Assembly: GCA_020860865.1 (NCBI GenBank)
Contig: JAJBTL010000331.1
Location: 1 to 12,911 of the forward strand
DNA: 12,911 bases
Direction: 5' to 3'
Origin: Planctomycetota bacterium
GTDB taxonomy: Bacteria; Planctomycetota; SZUA-567
Below, in pieces: positions 6,449 to 12,911 of the stretch. A program made the translations under genes and the position numbers. The notes beneath the pieces are model-generated. The model had not been told where the DNA came from. It saw only the letters and a program-made list of their open reading frames with translations, and ran no database searches. Every line of letters starts with the position of its first letter. Position 1 is the stretch's first letter.

Positions 6449-7461
6449 AGAATATGTTGTCCCGGCACATGCCTTTTTCGCACAAAACCTTGACGCAGGC
6501 GGCGATCATGCCGGGGCCGCCGCAGAGATAGGCCTGGCTCCCGGAGGCGTCGCCGACGTATTTGGCGACGACATCGGTGATGAGGCCGTAGTCCCGGCAC
6601 TGATCGCTCCGTTCGTCGCCGGAAAGGGCGGGGGTGAATTTGAACCAGTCGTTCCGGCTTTCCACTTCACGGAGCAGTTCGACGTAATACAGATCGCTTG
6701 GCCGCACCGCGCCGAAGAACAGGTGGACCGGCCGGCGCTGGCCCTTGTCCATCATATCCTCGAGCATGCCGAGGAACGGGGACAGACCTGAGCCGCCGCC
6801 TATCCAGATGCACGGCTCGTCGCCCGGTCGGAGGAAGAAGTCGCCGAACGGACCGATCATCTTGAACGAATCGCCGACAGCCGCCGATTCGAACAGGTAC
6901 GGGGTAAGGAGGCCTTTCGGGTTTTTCCTGATAATGAGGTCGACGTGATCGGTGGTCCGGGACGGCGTCGCAAAGGAGAAACAGCGCATCGGCTGGGATT
7001 TCGGTTCGGGGATTTTCCCGACCAGGGTGACGAACTGGCCGGCCAGGTGCGGAATGGCGTCGCCGTCCGCGAGGCGGAAGCTGTAGCGGCGGATGTCGTG
7101 GGTAAGCGGAGTTATTTCCGCCAGGGTGACGGCGTGCTCCTTCGCGTCGAAGACGTACTCCGGGACGGTGACGTCGATGTCGCCAACGAGACGGAGCTGG
7201 CAGGCGAGGCGGCGTCCGGCGGCGCGTTCGAGTTCGCTGATGAGTTTGACCTCGTTGTCCGTGAAGAGGTCTGTCTCGCCCCTGTCGACAACGACCTTGC
7301 ACTGGCCGCAAAGCCCGCGCGCGCCGCAGCCGGTGGGGCAGGAGGATGCCGTTGACCCGGAGGGCGGCGAAGAGGCTCATCCCCTTGCGGCACTGGAGAA
7401 CTTTTTGACCCTTGTTCAGGGTGACGGTGCAGGTGTTGGTGGTGGCAGGCGCGTCGGACAT
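6435..7461 (-). CDS. 2Fe-2S / FAD / NAD(P)H oxidoreductase (NqrF- or MmoC-like), frameshifted at 7335-7338
   Basis: Joined across one extra base, the protein has 341 residues. An N-terminal plant-type ferredoxin domain carries C45-x5-C51-x2-C54 and C87. An FAD domain carries RCFSF (159-163) and GPFGDFFL (203-210). A nucleotide domain carries GGGSGLSPF (221-229) and LCGGPGM (312-318). The family moves electrons from NAD(P)H through FAD to 2Fe-2S and on to a partner. It lacks the N-terminal membrane helix of true NqrF and no other nqr genes are near, so a soluble reductase is more likely. ATG 7461 has AAGGGGAG about 6 nt upstream. The first frame breaks after ...NGILLP; TGCGARGLCGQC continues in the next. 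Without the correction all but 42 residues would be lost. Its end overlaps cimA, but a role in the citramalate pathway is unproven. Confidence 0.82.
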
Positions 7462-7507
7462 TGTTTTCTCCCCTTGTGAAGCGGAATACTTCGGTAACCC
7501 TCCCCTG

Positions 7508-7658
7508 AGAGCATGTTGTTAAAAAGCGTCTCGCCGCGCCATACGTCGTCAAATCGGCTCTCGGCGTGTTTCTGGGCCATACCGCCGGCCCAAAAGCCAA
7601 GCCTGCCGCCGATTTTTCCTCGTCTGGCACGACGATCCGCAATTTAACAACACGCTCT
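7508..7658. mobile_element. MITE-like fold-back element, about 150 bp, no transposase
   Basis: The left end (7508-7545) and right end (7621-7658) are inverted copies matching at 30 of 38 positions, beginning AGAGC(A/G)TGTTGTTAAA. In the same register further in, AAATCGGC (7551-7558) pairs with GCCGATTT (7608-7615), and TGGGCC pairs with GGCCCA near the centre with a one-base offset, so the whole element can fold as one long imperfect hairpin. GAGC...GCTC is flanked by TGA on both sides (7506-7508 and 7658-7660), which would fit a 3-bp TNA target duplication as made by some IS5-family elements. No transposase is encoded. It lies in the reductase leader, 46 nt before the start codon. A structured RNA leader is the alternative. 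Confidence 0.55.
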
Positions 7659-7683
7659 GATACGTTCACCTCGTACATCCCGA

Positions 7684-7715
7684 CCCGTGCATGGAGCGTG
7701 TCGCCATGCACCGGG
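7684..7715. promoter_or_regulatory. Strong hairpin between the TPR gene and the fold-back element
   Basis: CCCGTGCATGG (7684-7694) pairs with CCATGCACCGGG (7704-7715) with a single bulged C and a 9-nt loop. On the minus strand it lies about 70 nt downstream of the TPR stop and could end or stabilise that transcript, but no U-run follows. The rest of the 323-nt gap between the TPR gene and the reductase shows no gene. Confidence 0.4.
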
Positions 7716-7784
7716 GAACTGCTGAAAAGATGCACGGCTTAAAGAAAATCGCAGGGGCGGCATGGCGGTGATGCGAAAAACGCG

Positions 7785-8753
7785 TCAATCATTTCCGTTG
7801 TACAGCGCGAGGTATTCGCGGGCCGGTTCCAGGGCCGGATGGCTCAGGTCGCCGGTGAGCCGGACAAATTCCCGCAGGTGGAGGATGGCCCGTATGCGTT
7901 CCTGGAATTGGGCCGGATATTTCAAATAGAGATCGGCAATCTGCAGGTGCAGTTCCGCCAGCATGCGCGGATCGGCGCTGTCGCCGGCCTGCTGGAAGAC
8001 GCCAAGGAGATCGTTCAGGACGGCGAAGCTTTCCGACACGCGGTTCACCTTCCGGAGCGCCAGGGCGAGGCGGAGGCGGGCGTCGTAGTTGTGCGGCTGT
8101 TCCTGGATAACGTCCTGGAAGGCGTTGATGGCGGCGGTGAGGTTGTTGAAGTTGTTCTGCTTGACGCCGCGGTCGTATTCGCAACAGCCCATGTAGAGGC
8201 GGGAGCGGATGGTCATGGCGATGAGTTCCGGGTTGTCGCGGCGGCTTTCCTGACCCCTTTGCCAGGCGGCGCGGAAGCGGGGCAGGGCGGCGTCGGGGTT
8301 TTTGAAACCGTGGTACTGGACGCGGCCGATGTTGTACTGAATGACCGGGTCGTCCGGGCGGAGCATGGCGGCGGTCTCGAGTTTAATGAGTGCTTCGCGC
8401 CATTCGCGTTGGTAAAGGAGCACCTGTCCCCAGAGGAGCCAGGCCTCGGCCAGGCGGTCGTCGTAGGTGGTGGCTTCCTTGGCGTTGTCGGCGGCGCGGA
8501 GGTAGTTATTGAGGTCGGAATGGGCGAGGGCTATCCAGAAATAGGCTTCGGCGTTTTCCGGCTGAATCTTCAGGGCGGACTTGAACCGGGCGATGGCGCG
8601 GTGCAGTTCGTCCTGCGAGCCGGTACGGAGGAGACTGACGCCTTCGTCGATGAAGGTACGGACGCGCTGGGCATCGTCCTCGCCGGCGAGGACCAGCGTT
8701 GGCAGGCAGGCTAACGCCACGGCGAGCGCGGCGGTGCGTATGAGTGATCGCAT
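7785..8753 (-). CDS. Secreted tetratricopeptide-repeat protein, function unknown
   Basis: The 322-residue protein starts with a signal peptide (MRSLIRTAALAVALACLPTL, then VLA), with a likely signal peptidase I cut after Ala23; Cys16 is not in a good lipobox. The rest is helical TPR sequence: AIARFKSALKIQPENAEAYF (about 49-68), a repeat with AEAWLLWGQVLLYQREWREA, one with DDPVIQYNIGRVQYHGFKNP, and weaker repeats up to about residue 300. TPR proteins serve as protein-protein scaffolds; with a signal peptide this one acts in the periplasm or outside. ATG 8753 is chosen because GGAGG lies 8 nt upstream and the signal peptide follows directly; the open frame continues upstream only as antisense of the DUF1015 gene. 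Neighbours give no clue to the partner. Confidence 0.85.
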   Translation of the reverse strand: MRSLIRTAALAVALACLPTLVLAGEDDAQRVRTFIDEGVSLLRTGSQDELHRAIARFKSALKIQPENAEAYFWIALAHSDLNNYLRAADNAKEATTYDDRLAEAWLLWGQVLLYQREWREALIKLETAAMLRPDDPVIQYNIGRVQYHGFKNPDAALPRFRAAWQRGQESRRDNPELIAMTIRSRLYMGCCEYDRGVKQNNFNNLTAAINAFQDVIQEQPHNYDARLRLALALRKVNRVSESFAVLNDLLGVFQQAGDSADPRMLAELHLQIADLYLKYPAQFQERIRAILHLREFVRLTGDLSHPALEPAREYLALYNGND

Positions 8754-8896
8754 GTGGAGAACCTCCAAAACTATTGGTCCGGCCCGGACAACGCAAACGC
8801 CCGGGCGGACAATGTCCCGGACGCCGCCATGACGACGGCGCCCTGGACGGATTCGGTTACCCCCAAGTACCAAACATCCCCGCTGTGTTTCGACAT
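8754..8896 (-). other. Leader/spacer of the TPR gene with GC-rich palindromes
   Basis: The 143-bp gap holds GTCCGG-C-CCGGAC (8777-8789), GGACA-A-TGTCC and two minus-strand copies of TTGTCCG. They may form RNA stems or binding sites, but with this base composition chance occurrence is quite possible. No gene, clear promoter or U-run terminator is visible. Confidence 0.3.
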
Positions 8897-10207
8897 TTAC
8901 CAGAACAGGTGAAACACCAAACCGCTCAGCGGCTTCGGGTAGAAATAGGTCGACTTCTGCGGCATGACGGCGCCGGCTTCGGCAATGTCCCTGACCTGCT
9001 GCATTGGGGTCGAGCGGAGGATAAAGCCGCACTGGGCGCCGTCCCGGCCGGTCCTGACAAAGTCGAGGGTTTCGTCGAGGCTCTTCGAATAGAGGATATT
9101 CTCCTTCCGGAGAAGTTTTCCTTCGTCGATACCGAGGAGGTTGTCCATGAGGAGGGTGTGGAGGACGGAGACGTCCAGCACCTTCCAGGCGTCGGCGGCG
9201 TCCGGGTGGGCCTCCTCCATCGGCTGCCTGTCCTTCAGGGTCAGCATGAACAGCCGGTCGGGGGCGTAGGCGAAACCGAAGGCTGGGAGTTCCTGCGCTT
9301 CGAGTTCGGCTTCGACATTTTCCCGGGTGACCGGGGTGATGGTGAAATTCTTCTCGGCGGCGGTGAGGAAGGCGGACGGGTCGAAATCCTTCAGCCCGTA
9401 GACAATCCGGTGCGTCGGCCAGATGACGAGGCCGGGATCGGAATCCGGCACGATAAACATCATGATGTAGTCGCAGTCGAGATCGCCACGAAGCGGCGGC
9501 ACCTGCCCGGCGGCGGTCATGGCATTCCGGATCTCCGCCTGGTAGGCGAGGGCGGTTTCGTAGCGGTGGTGGCCGTCGGCGATGAACAGTTCCGGTTCCG
9601 CCATTTGCGACAGGAGGCGGTGGAGGCGTTCCTGATCGTCCACGACCCACATGCGGTTCCGGACGCCGTCGTCGTCCGTGATGTCGAGGCACGGTTCGTA
9701 GTCGACCAACGTTTCCAGGGTGTCGGAGACGGTGCGGTCGGCGTCGGCGAGGAGACTGAAGATGGGTTCCAGGTTTCCTCGGGTGGTGCGCATGAGTTCA
9801 AGCCGGTCCTGCTTCGGTCCGGACAGGGTTTTTTCGTGGGGATAGATGCCTTCCTTGCCCCATTCGGACAGGCGGACCCGGGCGAAAAAGCCCCGGCGGG
9901 TGTAGTCGCGGCCGGCGTTCGAGAAGTTCTGTTCGTAGAGGTAGACGGCGGGGCGGTCCTGGAGGAAGAGCATGTCGTTCCGCCAGGCGTCGAGGTGGCT
10001 GGCGGCGCGGGTGTACCGGTTGTCGATGTGGGAGTCGCCGGGGCCGGTCTTGCCGAAAATCAGCCTGACCACGTTCCGGTCGTCCCGGGCGTAAAGCCGG
10101 TTCTGCTCGTCTTCACCAATGATATCGTAGGGCGGGGCCATGACCTTCGCGAGATCGACCTTGCCCGGATCGTAGCGCCAGCCCGGGAACGGGAAAATTG
10201 AACTCAT
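8897..10207 (-). CDS. DUF1015 family protein (possible ParB-fold / serine-kinase-like enzyme)
   Basis: The 436-residue protein matches DUF1015 (COG4198) through MAPPYDIIGEDE (23-34), YPHEKTLSGPKQDRLELMR (122-140) and DGHHRYETAL (211-220). The family's function is not established. Members often sit beside serA/serC in Clostridia, and DGHHR resembles the motif of ParB-like free-serine kinases, so a small-molecule kinase is a reasonable guess, not a fact. There is no signal peptide or membrane segment, so it is cytoplasmic. ATG 10207 is chosen over 10243 because AAGGAG lies 7 nt upstream; the longer start adds 12 residues rich in Gly and Pro. It lies downstream of aspS on the same strand, and a large hairpin precedes its ribosome site. 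No ser genes are in the window. Confidence 0.88.
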   Translation of the reverse strand: MSSIFPFPGWRYDPGKVDLAKVMAPPYDIIGEDEQNRLYARDDRNVVRLIFGKTGPGDSHIDNRYTRAASHLDAWRNDMLFLQDRPAVYLYEQNFSNAGRDYTRRGFFARVRLSEWGKEGIYPHEKTLSGPKQDRLELMRTTRGNLEPIFSLLADADRTVSDTLETLVDYEPCLDITDDDGVRNRMWVVDDQERLHRLLSQMAEPELFIADGHHRYETALAYQAEIRNAMTAAGQVPPLRGDLDCDYIMMFIVPDSDPGLVIWPTHRIVYGLKDFDPSAFLTAAEKNFTITPVTRENVEAELEAQELPAFGFAYAPDRLFMLTLKDRQPMEEAHPDAADAWKVLDVSVLHTLLMDNLLGIDEGKLLRKENILYSKSLDETLDFVRTGRDGAQCGFILRSTPMQQVRDIAEAGAVMPQKSTYFYPKPLSGLVFHLFW

Positions 10208-10228
10208 TGTGACACTCCTTCCACTGCC

Positions 10229-10261
10229 GCCCGGTCCGGGCAAAAAGCCGACGGACCGGGC
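10229..10261 (-). promoter_or_regulatory. Large GC hairpin just upstream of the DUF1015 ribosome binding site
   Basis: GCCCGGTCCG (10229-10238) pairs perfectly with CGGACCGGGC (10252-10261). Inside, GGC-AAAAA-GCC (plus strand) extends the stem past a two-base bulge. On the minus strand it ends 8 nt before the AAGGAG of the DUF1015 gene. It could terminate or stabilise the aspS transcript, or control initiation of the next gene. No U-run follows on the minus strand; a T6 run (10272-10277) lies on the plus strand, where no gene needs terminating. Confidence 0.5.
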
Positions 10262-10381
10262 CGGAGACGGATTTTTTCATTACACCGAAAAACATGCACA
10301 ATCGGACATCACTCGGACGGGGTCACGGTGCAGCGAATACCGTTTCAGGCCGCTGTCGCGCCGCACCCTTTCCGGGCGGTC

Positions 10382-12178
10382 CTACTTTTTCTCTTCGATG
10401 TTCTTGATCCCGAGTTCCTTCAACTGCTTTTCCTCGACCGATCCGGGCGCGCCGGTCATGAGGTCGACGGCGCGGGCGTTTTTCGGGAAGGCGATGACTT
10501 CCCGGATGCTGTCCGTGCCGCCCATCATGGCGACGCGGCGGTCGATGCCGGGGGCGATGCCGGCGTGGGGCGGCGTGCCGAACTGGAGGGCGTCGGTGAA
10601 GAAGCCGAACCGTTCCTTAATCTGGTCTTCCGGAATATTGAGAACCTGGAAGACCTTTTTCTGCAACTCGGCGTCGTGGATTCGGACCGAGCCGGACGCC
10701 ACTTCGCTGCCGTTCAGGACCATGTCGTAGTCGGCGGAAGGGGCCGTCTCGAGGCCGCAGTCCTCCTTCGTCGGATCGGCCGCCATCATGAAGTCGACGT
10801 CGTCCGGGTGGACCGAGGTGAAGGGATGGTGGGCGGACTGCCAGCGCTTTTCCTCGGGCATCCACTCAAACCCGGGGAAGTCGGTGACCCAGGTGAACTT
10901 GAAATCGCCGGGGGTGGTGAGGTTCAGTTTGACCTGCCCGAGGTAGTTCCGGACAGCGGCGAGGCTGGCGTTGACGATGCGCTTCGAGTCGGCGGAGAAG
11001 GCCATGGCGTCGCCCGGCTTCGCGCCCATGCGGGCGGCGATGGCGTCAATTTGCTCTTTCGTGAAGAACTTGACCGGAGCGCCGGCGTACTCGCCGGAGG
11101 CGTTGATTTTGATCCAGGCCAGGCCCTTGGCGCCGTAGGGTTTGGCGACGTCAAGGAGTTCGACATCGAGCTCCTTCCGGCTGAACGAATCGCCGCCCGG
11201 GATGACGATGCCTTTAATAATGCCGCCGGACGAGAGAACGGCGCGGAAGACCTTGAACTCGACGTCCGCAACGAGATCGGAGATGTCGTGCAGTTCGAGA
11301 CCGAAGCGGAGATCCGGCTTGTCGCAGCCGTACTTGTCCATGGCTTCGTGGTAGGTCATCCGGGGGAACGGCGTTTCGATGTCGGCGCCGCAGCCGGCCT
11401 TGAAGGCGGCTTTCATCGCCGCTTCGGCGACGCGGAAGACGTCTTCCTGCTCGGCAAAGCTCATCTCGAGGTCGAGCTGGGTGAATTCGGGCTGACGGTC
11501 GGCGCGGAGATCTTCGTCCCGGAAGCAGCGGGCGATCTGGTAGTAGCGATCGCAGCCGCCGATCATGGTGAGCTGCTTGAACAGTTGCGGGCTCTGCGGC
11601 AAGGCGTAGTAACTGCCCCAATGCACGCGGGACGGCACGAGGTAGTCGCGGGCGCCTTCCGGCGTCGACTTGGCGAGGATGGGCGTTTCGATTTCCAGGA
11701 AGTCGAGTTCGTTCAGGCTTTCCCGGATGGCGTGGACGAACCGGTGCCTGGCCGCCAGGTTCTGCTGCATGGTCGGGCGGCGGAGGTCGAGGTAGCGGTA
11801 GGTGAGGCGGGCTTCCTCGCCGACCTTGGCGTGTTCGTCGACCTCGAACGGCAATGCGGCGGACTTCGAGAAGACGACAAAGGATTCCACCGCCACTTCG
11901 ATTTCGCCGGTGGTCATTTTCGGGTTAATCATGTCGTCCGGACGGGCCAGCACCTTGCCGGTGACCTGGAGAACCCATTCGGCCCGGACGTCCTGGCCGA
12001 GGCGGAGCACTTCCGGCTTTTCGGTGTCGAAAACGATCTGGGTGAGGCCGTAACGGTCCCGGAGATCGATAAACATCAGGCTGCCGTGATCGCGGCGGTT
12101 CTGGACCCAACCGGACAGGGTGACGGTCTGGTCGACATGGCTCTTGTTCAATTCGCCGCAGGTGTGAGAACGCATCAT
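10382..12178 (-). CDS. aspS: Aspartyl-tRNA synthetase, bacterial type
   Basis: The 598-residue enzyme has the full layout of bacterial class IIb AspRS. An N-terminal OB-fold binds the anticodon (LSGWVQNRRDHGSLMFIDLR, 21-40). Then come LPQSPQLFKQL (193-203), motif 2 with FRDEDLRADRQPEFTQ (219-234), a GAD insertion domain (about 290-430) and motif 3 with GIDR (544-547). It attaches aspartate to tRNA in the cytoplasm using ATP. Length is normal. ATG 12178 follows AGAGGAA at 9 nt; a second ATG directly after it is also possible. His31 replaces the Leu found at this position in E. coli AspRS. In Pseudomonas aeruginosa the His form goes with charging of both tRNA-Asp and tRNA-Asn, so this may be a non-discriminating enzyme. 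The gene lies 107 bp downstream of purA. Confidence 0.96.
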   Translation of the reverse strand: MMRSHTCGELNKSHVDQTVTLSGWVQNRRDHGSLMFIDLRDRYGLTQIVFDTEKPEVLRLGQDVRAEWVLQVTGKVLARPDDMINPKMTTGEIEVAVESFVVFSKSAALPFEVDEHAKVGEEARLTYRYLDLRRPTMQQNLAARHRFVHAIRESLNELDFLEIETPILAKSTPEGARDYLVPSRVHWGSYYALPQSPQLFKQLTMIGGCDRYYQIARCFRDEDLRADRQPEFTQLDLEMSFAEQEDVFRVAEAAMKAAFKAGCGADIETPFPRMTYHEAMDKYGCDKPDLRFGLELHDISDLVADVEFKVFRAVLSSGGIIKGIVIPGGDSFSRKELDVELLDVAKPYGAKGLAWIKINASGEYAGAPVKFFTKEQIDAIAARMGAKPGDAMAFSADSKRIVNASLAAVRNYLGQVKLNLTTPGDFKFTWVTDFPGFEWMPEEKRWQSAHHPFTSVHPDDVDFMMAADPTKEDCGLETAPSADYDMVLNGSEVASGSVRIHDAELQKKVFQVLNIPEDQIKERFGFFTDALQFGTPPHAGIAPGIDRRVAMMGGTDSIREVIAFPKNARAVDLMTGAPGSVEEKQLKELGIKNIEEKK

Positions 12179-12248
12179 TGTAGGTAGTTCCTCTAATATA
12201 AGAAATTCATGGGTAATGGCTGGTAGTAAAACGAATGCGTGGCCGCCG

Positions 12249-12265
12249 GCCGGAAGACGACCGGC
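12249..12265 (-). terminator. Weak candidate terminator after purA
   Basis: GCCGG-N7-CCGGC forms a 5-bp stem about 20 nt after the purA stop. Read on the minus strand, a short T4 run (ATTCGTTTT) follows about 15 nt later. The spacing is poor for an intrinsic terminator, so read-through into aspS is quite possible. The rest of the 12179-12285 gap holds only the aspS ribosome site. Confidence 0.3.
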
Positions 12266-12285
12266 AGCCGCGCGTTTCGGGTTTT

Positions 12286-12911
12286 TCAGTTGATCCGGGC
12301 CAGAGTGGTCTGTTCCCGGCCGGGGCCGTAGGAGACGCTGCCGATTTCGACCTCGAGGAATTCGGCTATGCGGTTAACATAGTTCGCCGCCGCTTCCGGA
12401 AGTTCCGAGACGGTCTTGCACGGCGGGAGATCCGTCTTCCAGCCGGGGCGCGTTTCGTACTGCGGTTCGGCGCCTTCAAGCAGGCCGACATCGGCCGGGA
12501 AGTCGGCGGTGACGACGCCGTCAATTTTATAACCGGTGCAGATCTTCAGTTCGTCGAACTGGGACAGGATGTCCAGCTTCGTGATGTGGAGGCGGTTGAC
12601 GCCGTTGACCCGGGCGGCATGGCTGGCGACAACGAGGTCGAGCCAGCCGCAACGGCGCGGGCGGCCGGTGGTGGTGCCGAATTCGTCCCACTGGTTTTTG
12701 CCAGTGCCACGGAGGAGATCGGCAAAGTCGCCGTCCAGTTCGGTCGGAAACGGTCCGCTGCCGACGCGGGTGGTGAAGGCCTTGAGGAGCCCGGGCACTT
12801 CCCGGATCATGGTCGGCGGCAGGCCGGACCCGGTGAAGCAGCCGCCGGCGGTGGTGTTCGAACTGGTGACGAACGGGTACGTCCCGAAATCGACGTCGAG
12901 CATGGTCCCTT
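12286..12911 (-). CDS. purA: Adenylosuccinate synthetase, C-terminal half (5' end beyond window)
   Basis: About 207 residues are visible, roughly half of the usual 420-430. The frame stays open to the right edge, where GTMLDVDFGTYPFVTSSNT continues the family's EGAQGT motif; the internal Met in it is not the true start. Other conserved parts are TTGRPRRCGWLDLV, which contacts IMP and the active site, and the C-terminal SYGPGREQT. The enzyme joins IMP and aspartate with GTP to give adenylosuccinate, the first committed step to AMP, in the cytoplasm. Its position upstream of aspS on the same strand could mean co-transcription; both use aspartate, though the pairing may be chance. No lesion is seen in the visible part. 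Confidence 0.96.
   Translation of the reverse strand, partial: GTMLDVDFGTYPFVTSSNTTAGGCFTGSGLPPTMIREVPGLLKAFTTRVGSGPFPTELDGDFADLLRGTGKNQWDEFGTTTGRPRRCGWLDLVVASHAARVNGVNRLHITKLDILSQFDELKICTGYKIDGVVTADFPADVGLLEGAEPQYETRPGWKTDLPPCKTVSELPEAAANYVNRIAEFLEVEIGSVSYGPGREQTTLARIN

Noticed and set aside
6435..7461. NqrF subunit of a Na+-translocating NADH:quinone reductase
   Set aside because: There is no N-terminal membrane helix, the protein is shorter than NqrF, and no nqrA-E genes are adjacent; a generic soluble reductase fits better.
7112..7735. 207-codon minus-strand frame starting at 7735
   Set aside because: It runs through the fold-back element into the reductase in a wrong frame, has no ribosome site, and the reductase frame there is clearly the real one.
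8744..10201. 485-codon plus-strand frame across the DUF1015 gene
   Set aside because: It is antisense to a well-conserved gene and has no family resemblance.
10328..12187. 619-codon open frame on the plus strand across aspS
   Set aside because: It is fully antisense to a clear aspS gene. Long antisense frames are expected at this GC content, the protein is low in recognisable motifs, and no ribosome site is evident.
12179..12205. TATATT as a promoter -10 for aspS
   Set aside because: It lies directly next to the AGAGGAA ribosome site, so a transcript starting from it would lack that site.

Overview
This 12.9-kb window is GC-rich bacterial chromosome, mostly housekeeping genes. It is probably from a member of the PVC group (Planctomycetes, Verrucomicrobia, Lentisphaerae and relatives). 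The placement is an inference. It rests on the pseudopilin-like protein with an H-Xn-DG C-terminus, the citramalate synthase, the DUF1015 protein and the strong GC bias. No rRNA, tRNA, CRISPR array, prophage or recognisable transposase gene is visible.

Layout. Positions 1-580 (minus) hold the N-terminal part of a pseudopilin-like membrane protein. A 316-bp divergent spacer follows, with one TATAAT box facing each way and several hairpins. From 897 a tight plus-strand operon encodes a PTS EIIA-type phosphocarrier, a zinc-ribbon rhomboid protease whose start codon overlaps the EIIA stop, and a class I aminotransferase broken by a single extra base. It meets, tail to tail with a 10-nt gap, an AT-richer Fic-family AMPylase-type gene (3519-4655, minus). 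That gene has four GTGTAAA half-sites upstream and looks like a later arrival. The rest is minus strand: purA (3' half, at the right edge), aspS, a DUF1015 gene, a secreted TPR protein, a 2Fe-2S/FAD/NAD reductase broken by a second extra base, and cimA, which overlaps the reductase by 14 nt.

Functions. The core genes belong to central metabolism and translation: AMP synthesis (purA), Asp-tRNA synthesis (aspS), the pyruvate route to isoleucine (cimA), amino-group transfer (aminotransferase), flavin/iron-sulfur electron transfer (reductase) and sugar- or nitrogen-linked signalling (EIIA). The DUF1015 protein carries a DGHHRY motif that suggests a ParB/serine-kinase-like fold.

The points most worth a second look are four. 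(1) Two genes are each broken once, both by one extra base directly after a CCC proline codon, with otherwise intact conserved sequence on both sides. (2) A 151-bp element at 7508-7658 folds back on itself almost end to end and is flanked by TGA/TGA, resembling a MITE. (3) The fic gene has a clustered operator-like array and encodes its own winged-helix-like C-terminus. (4) Hairpins sit directly against the ribosome binding sites of the EIIA and DUF1015 genes. I found no clear multi-gene novel defence or mobile system. The fic locus is the only accessory-looking gene.
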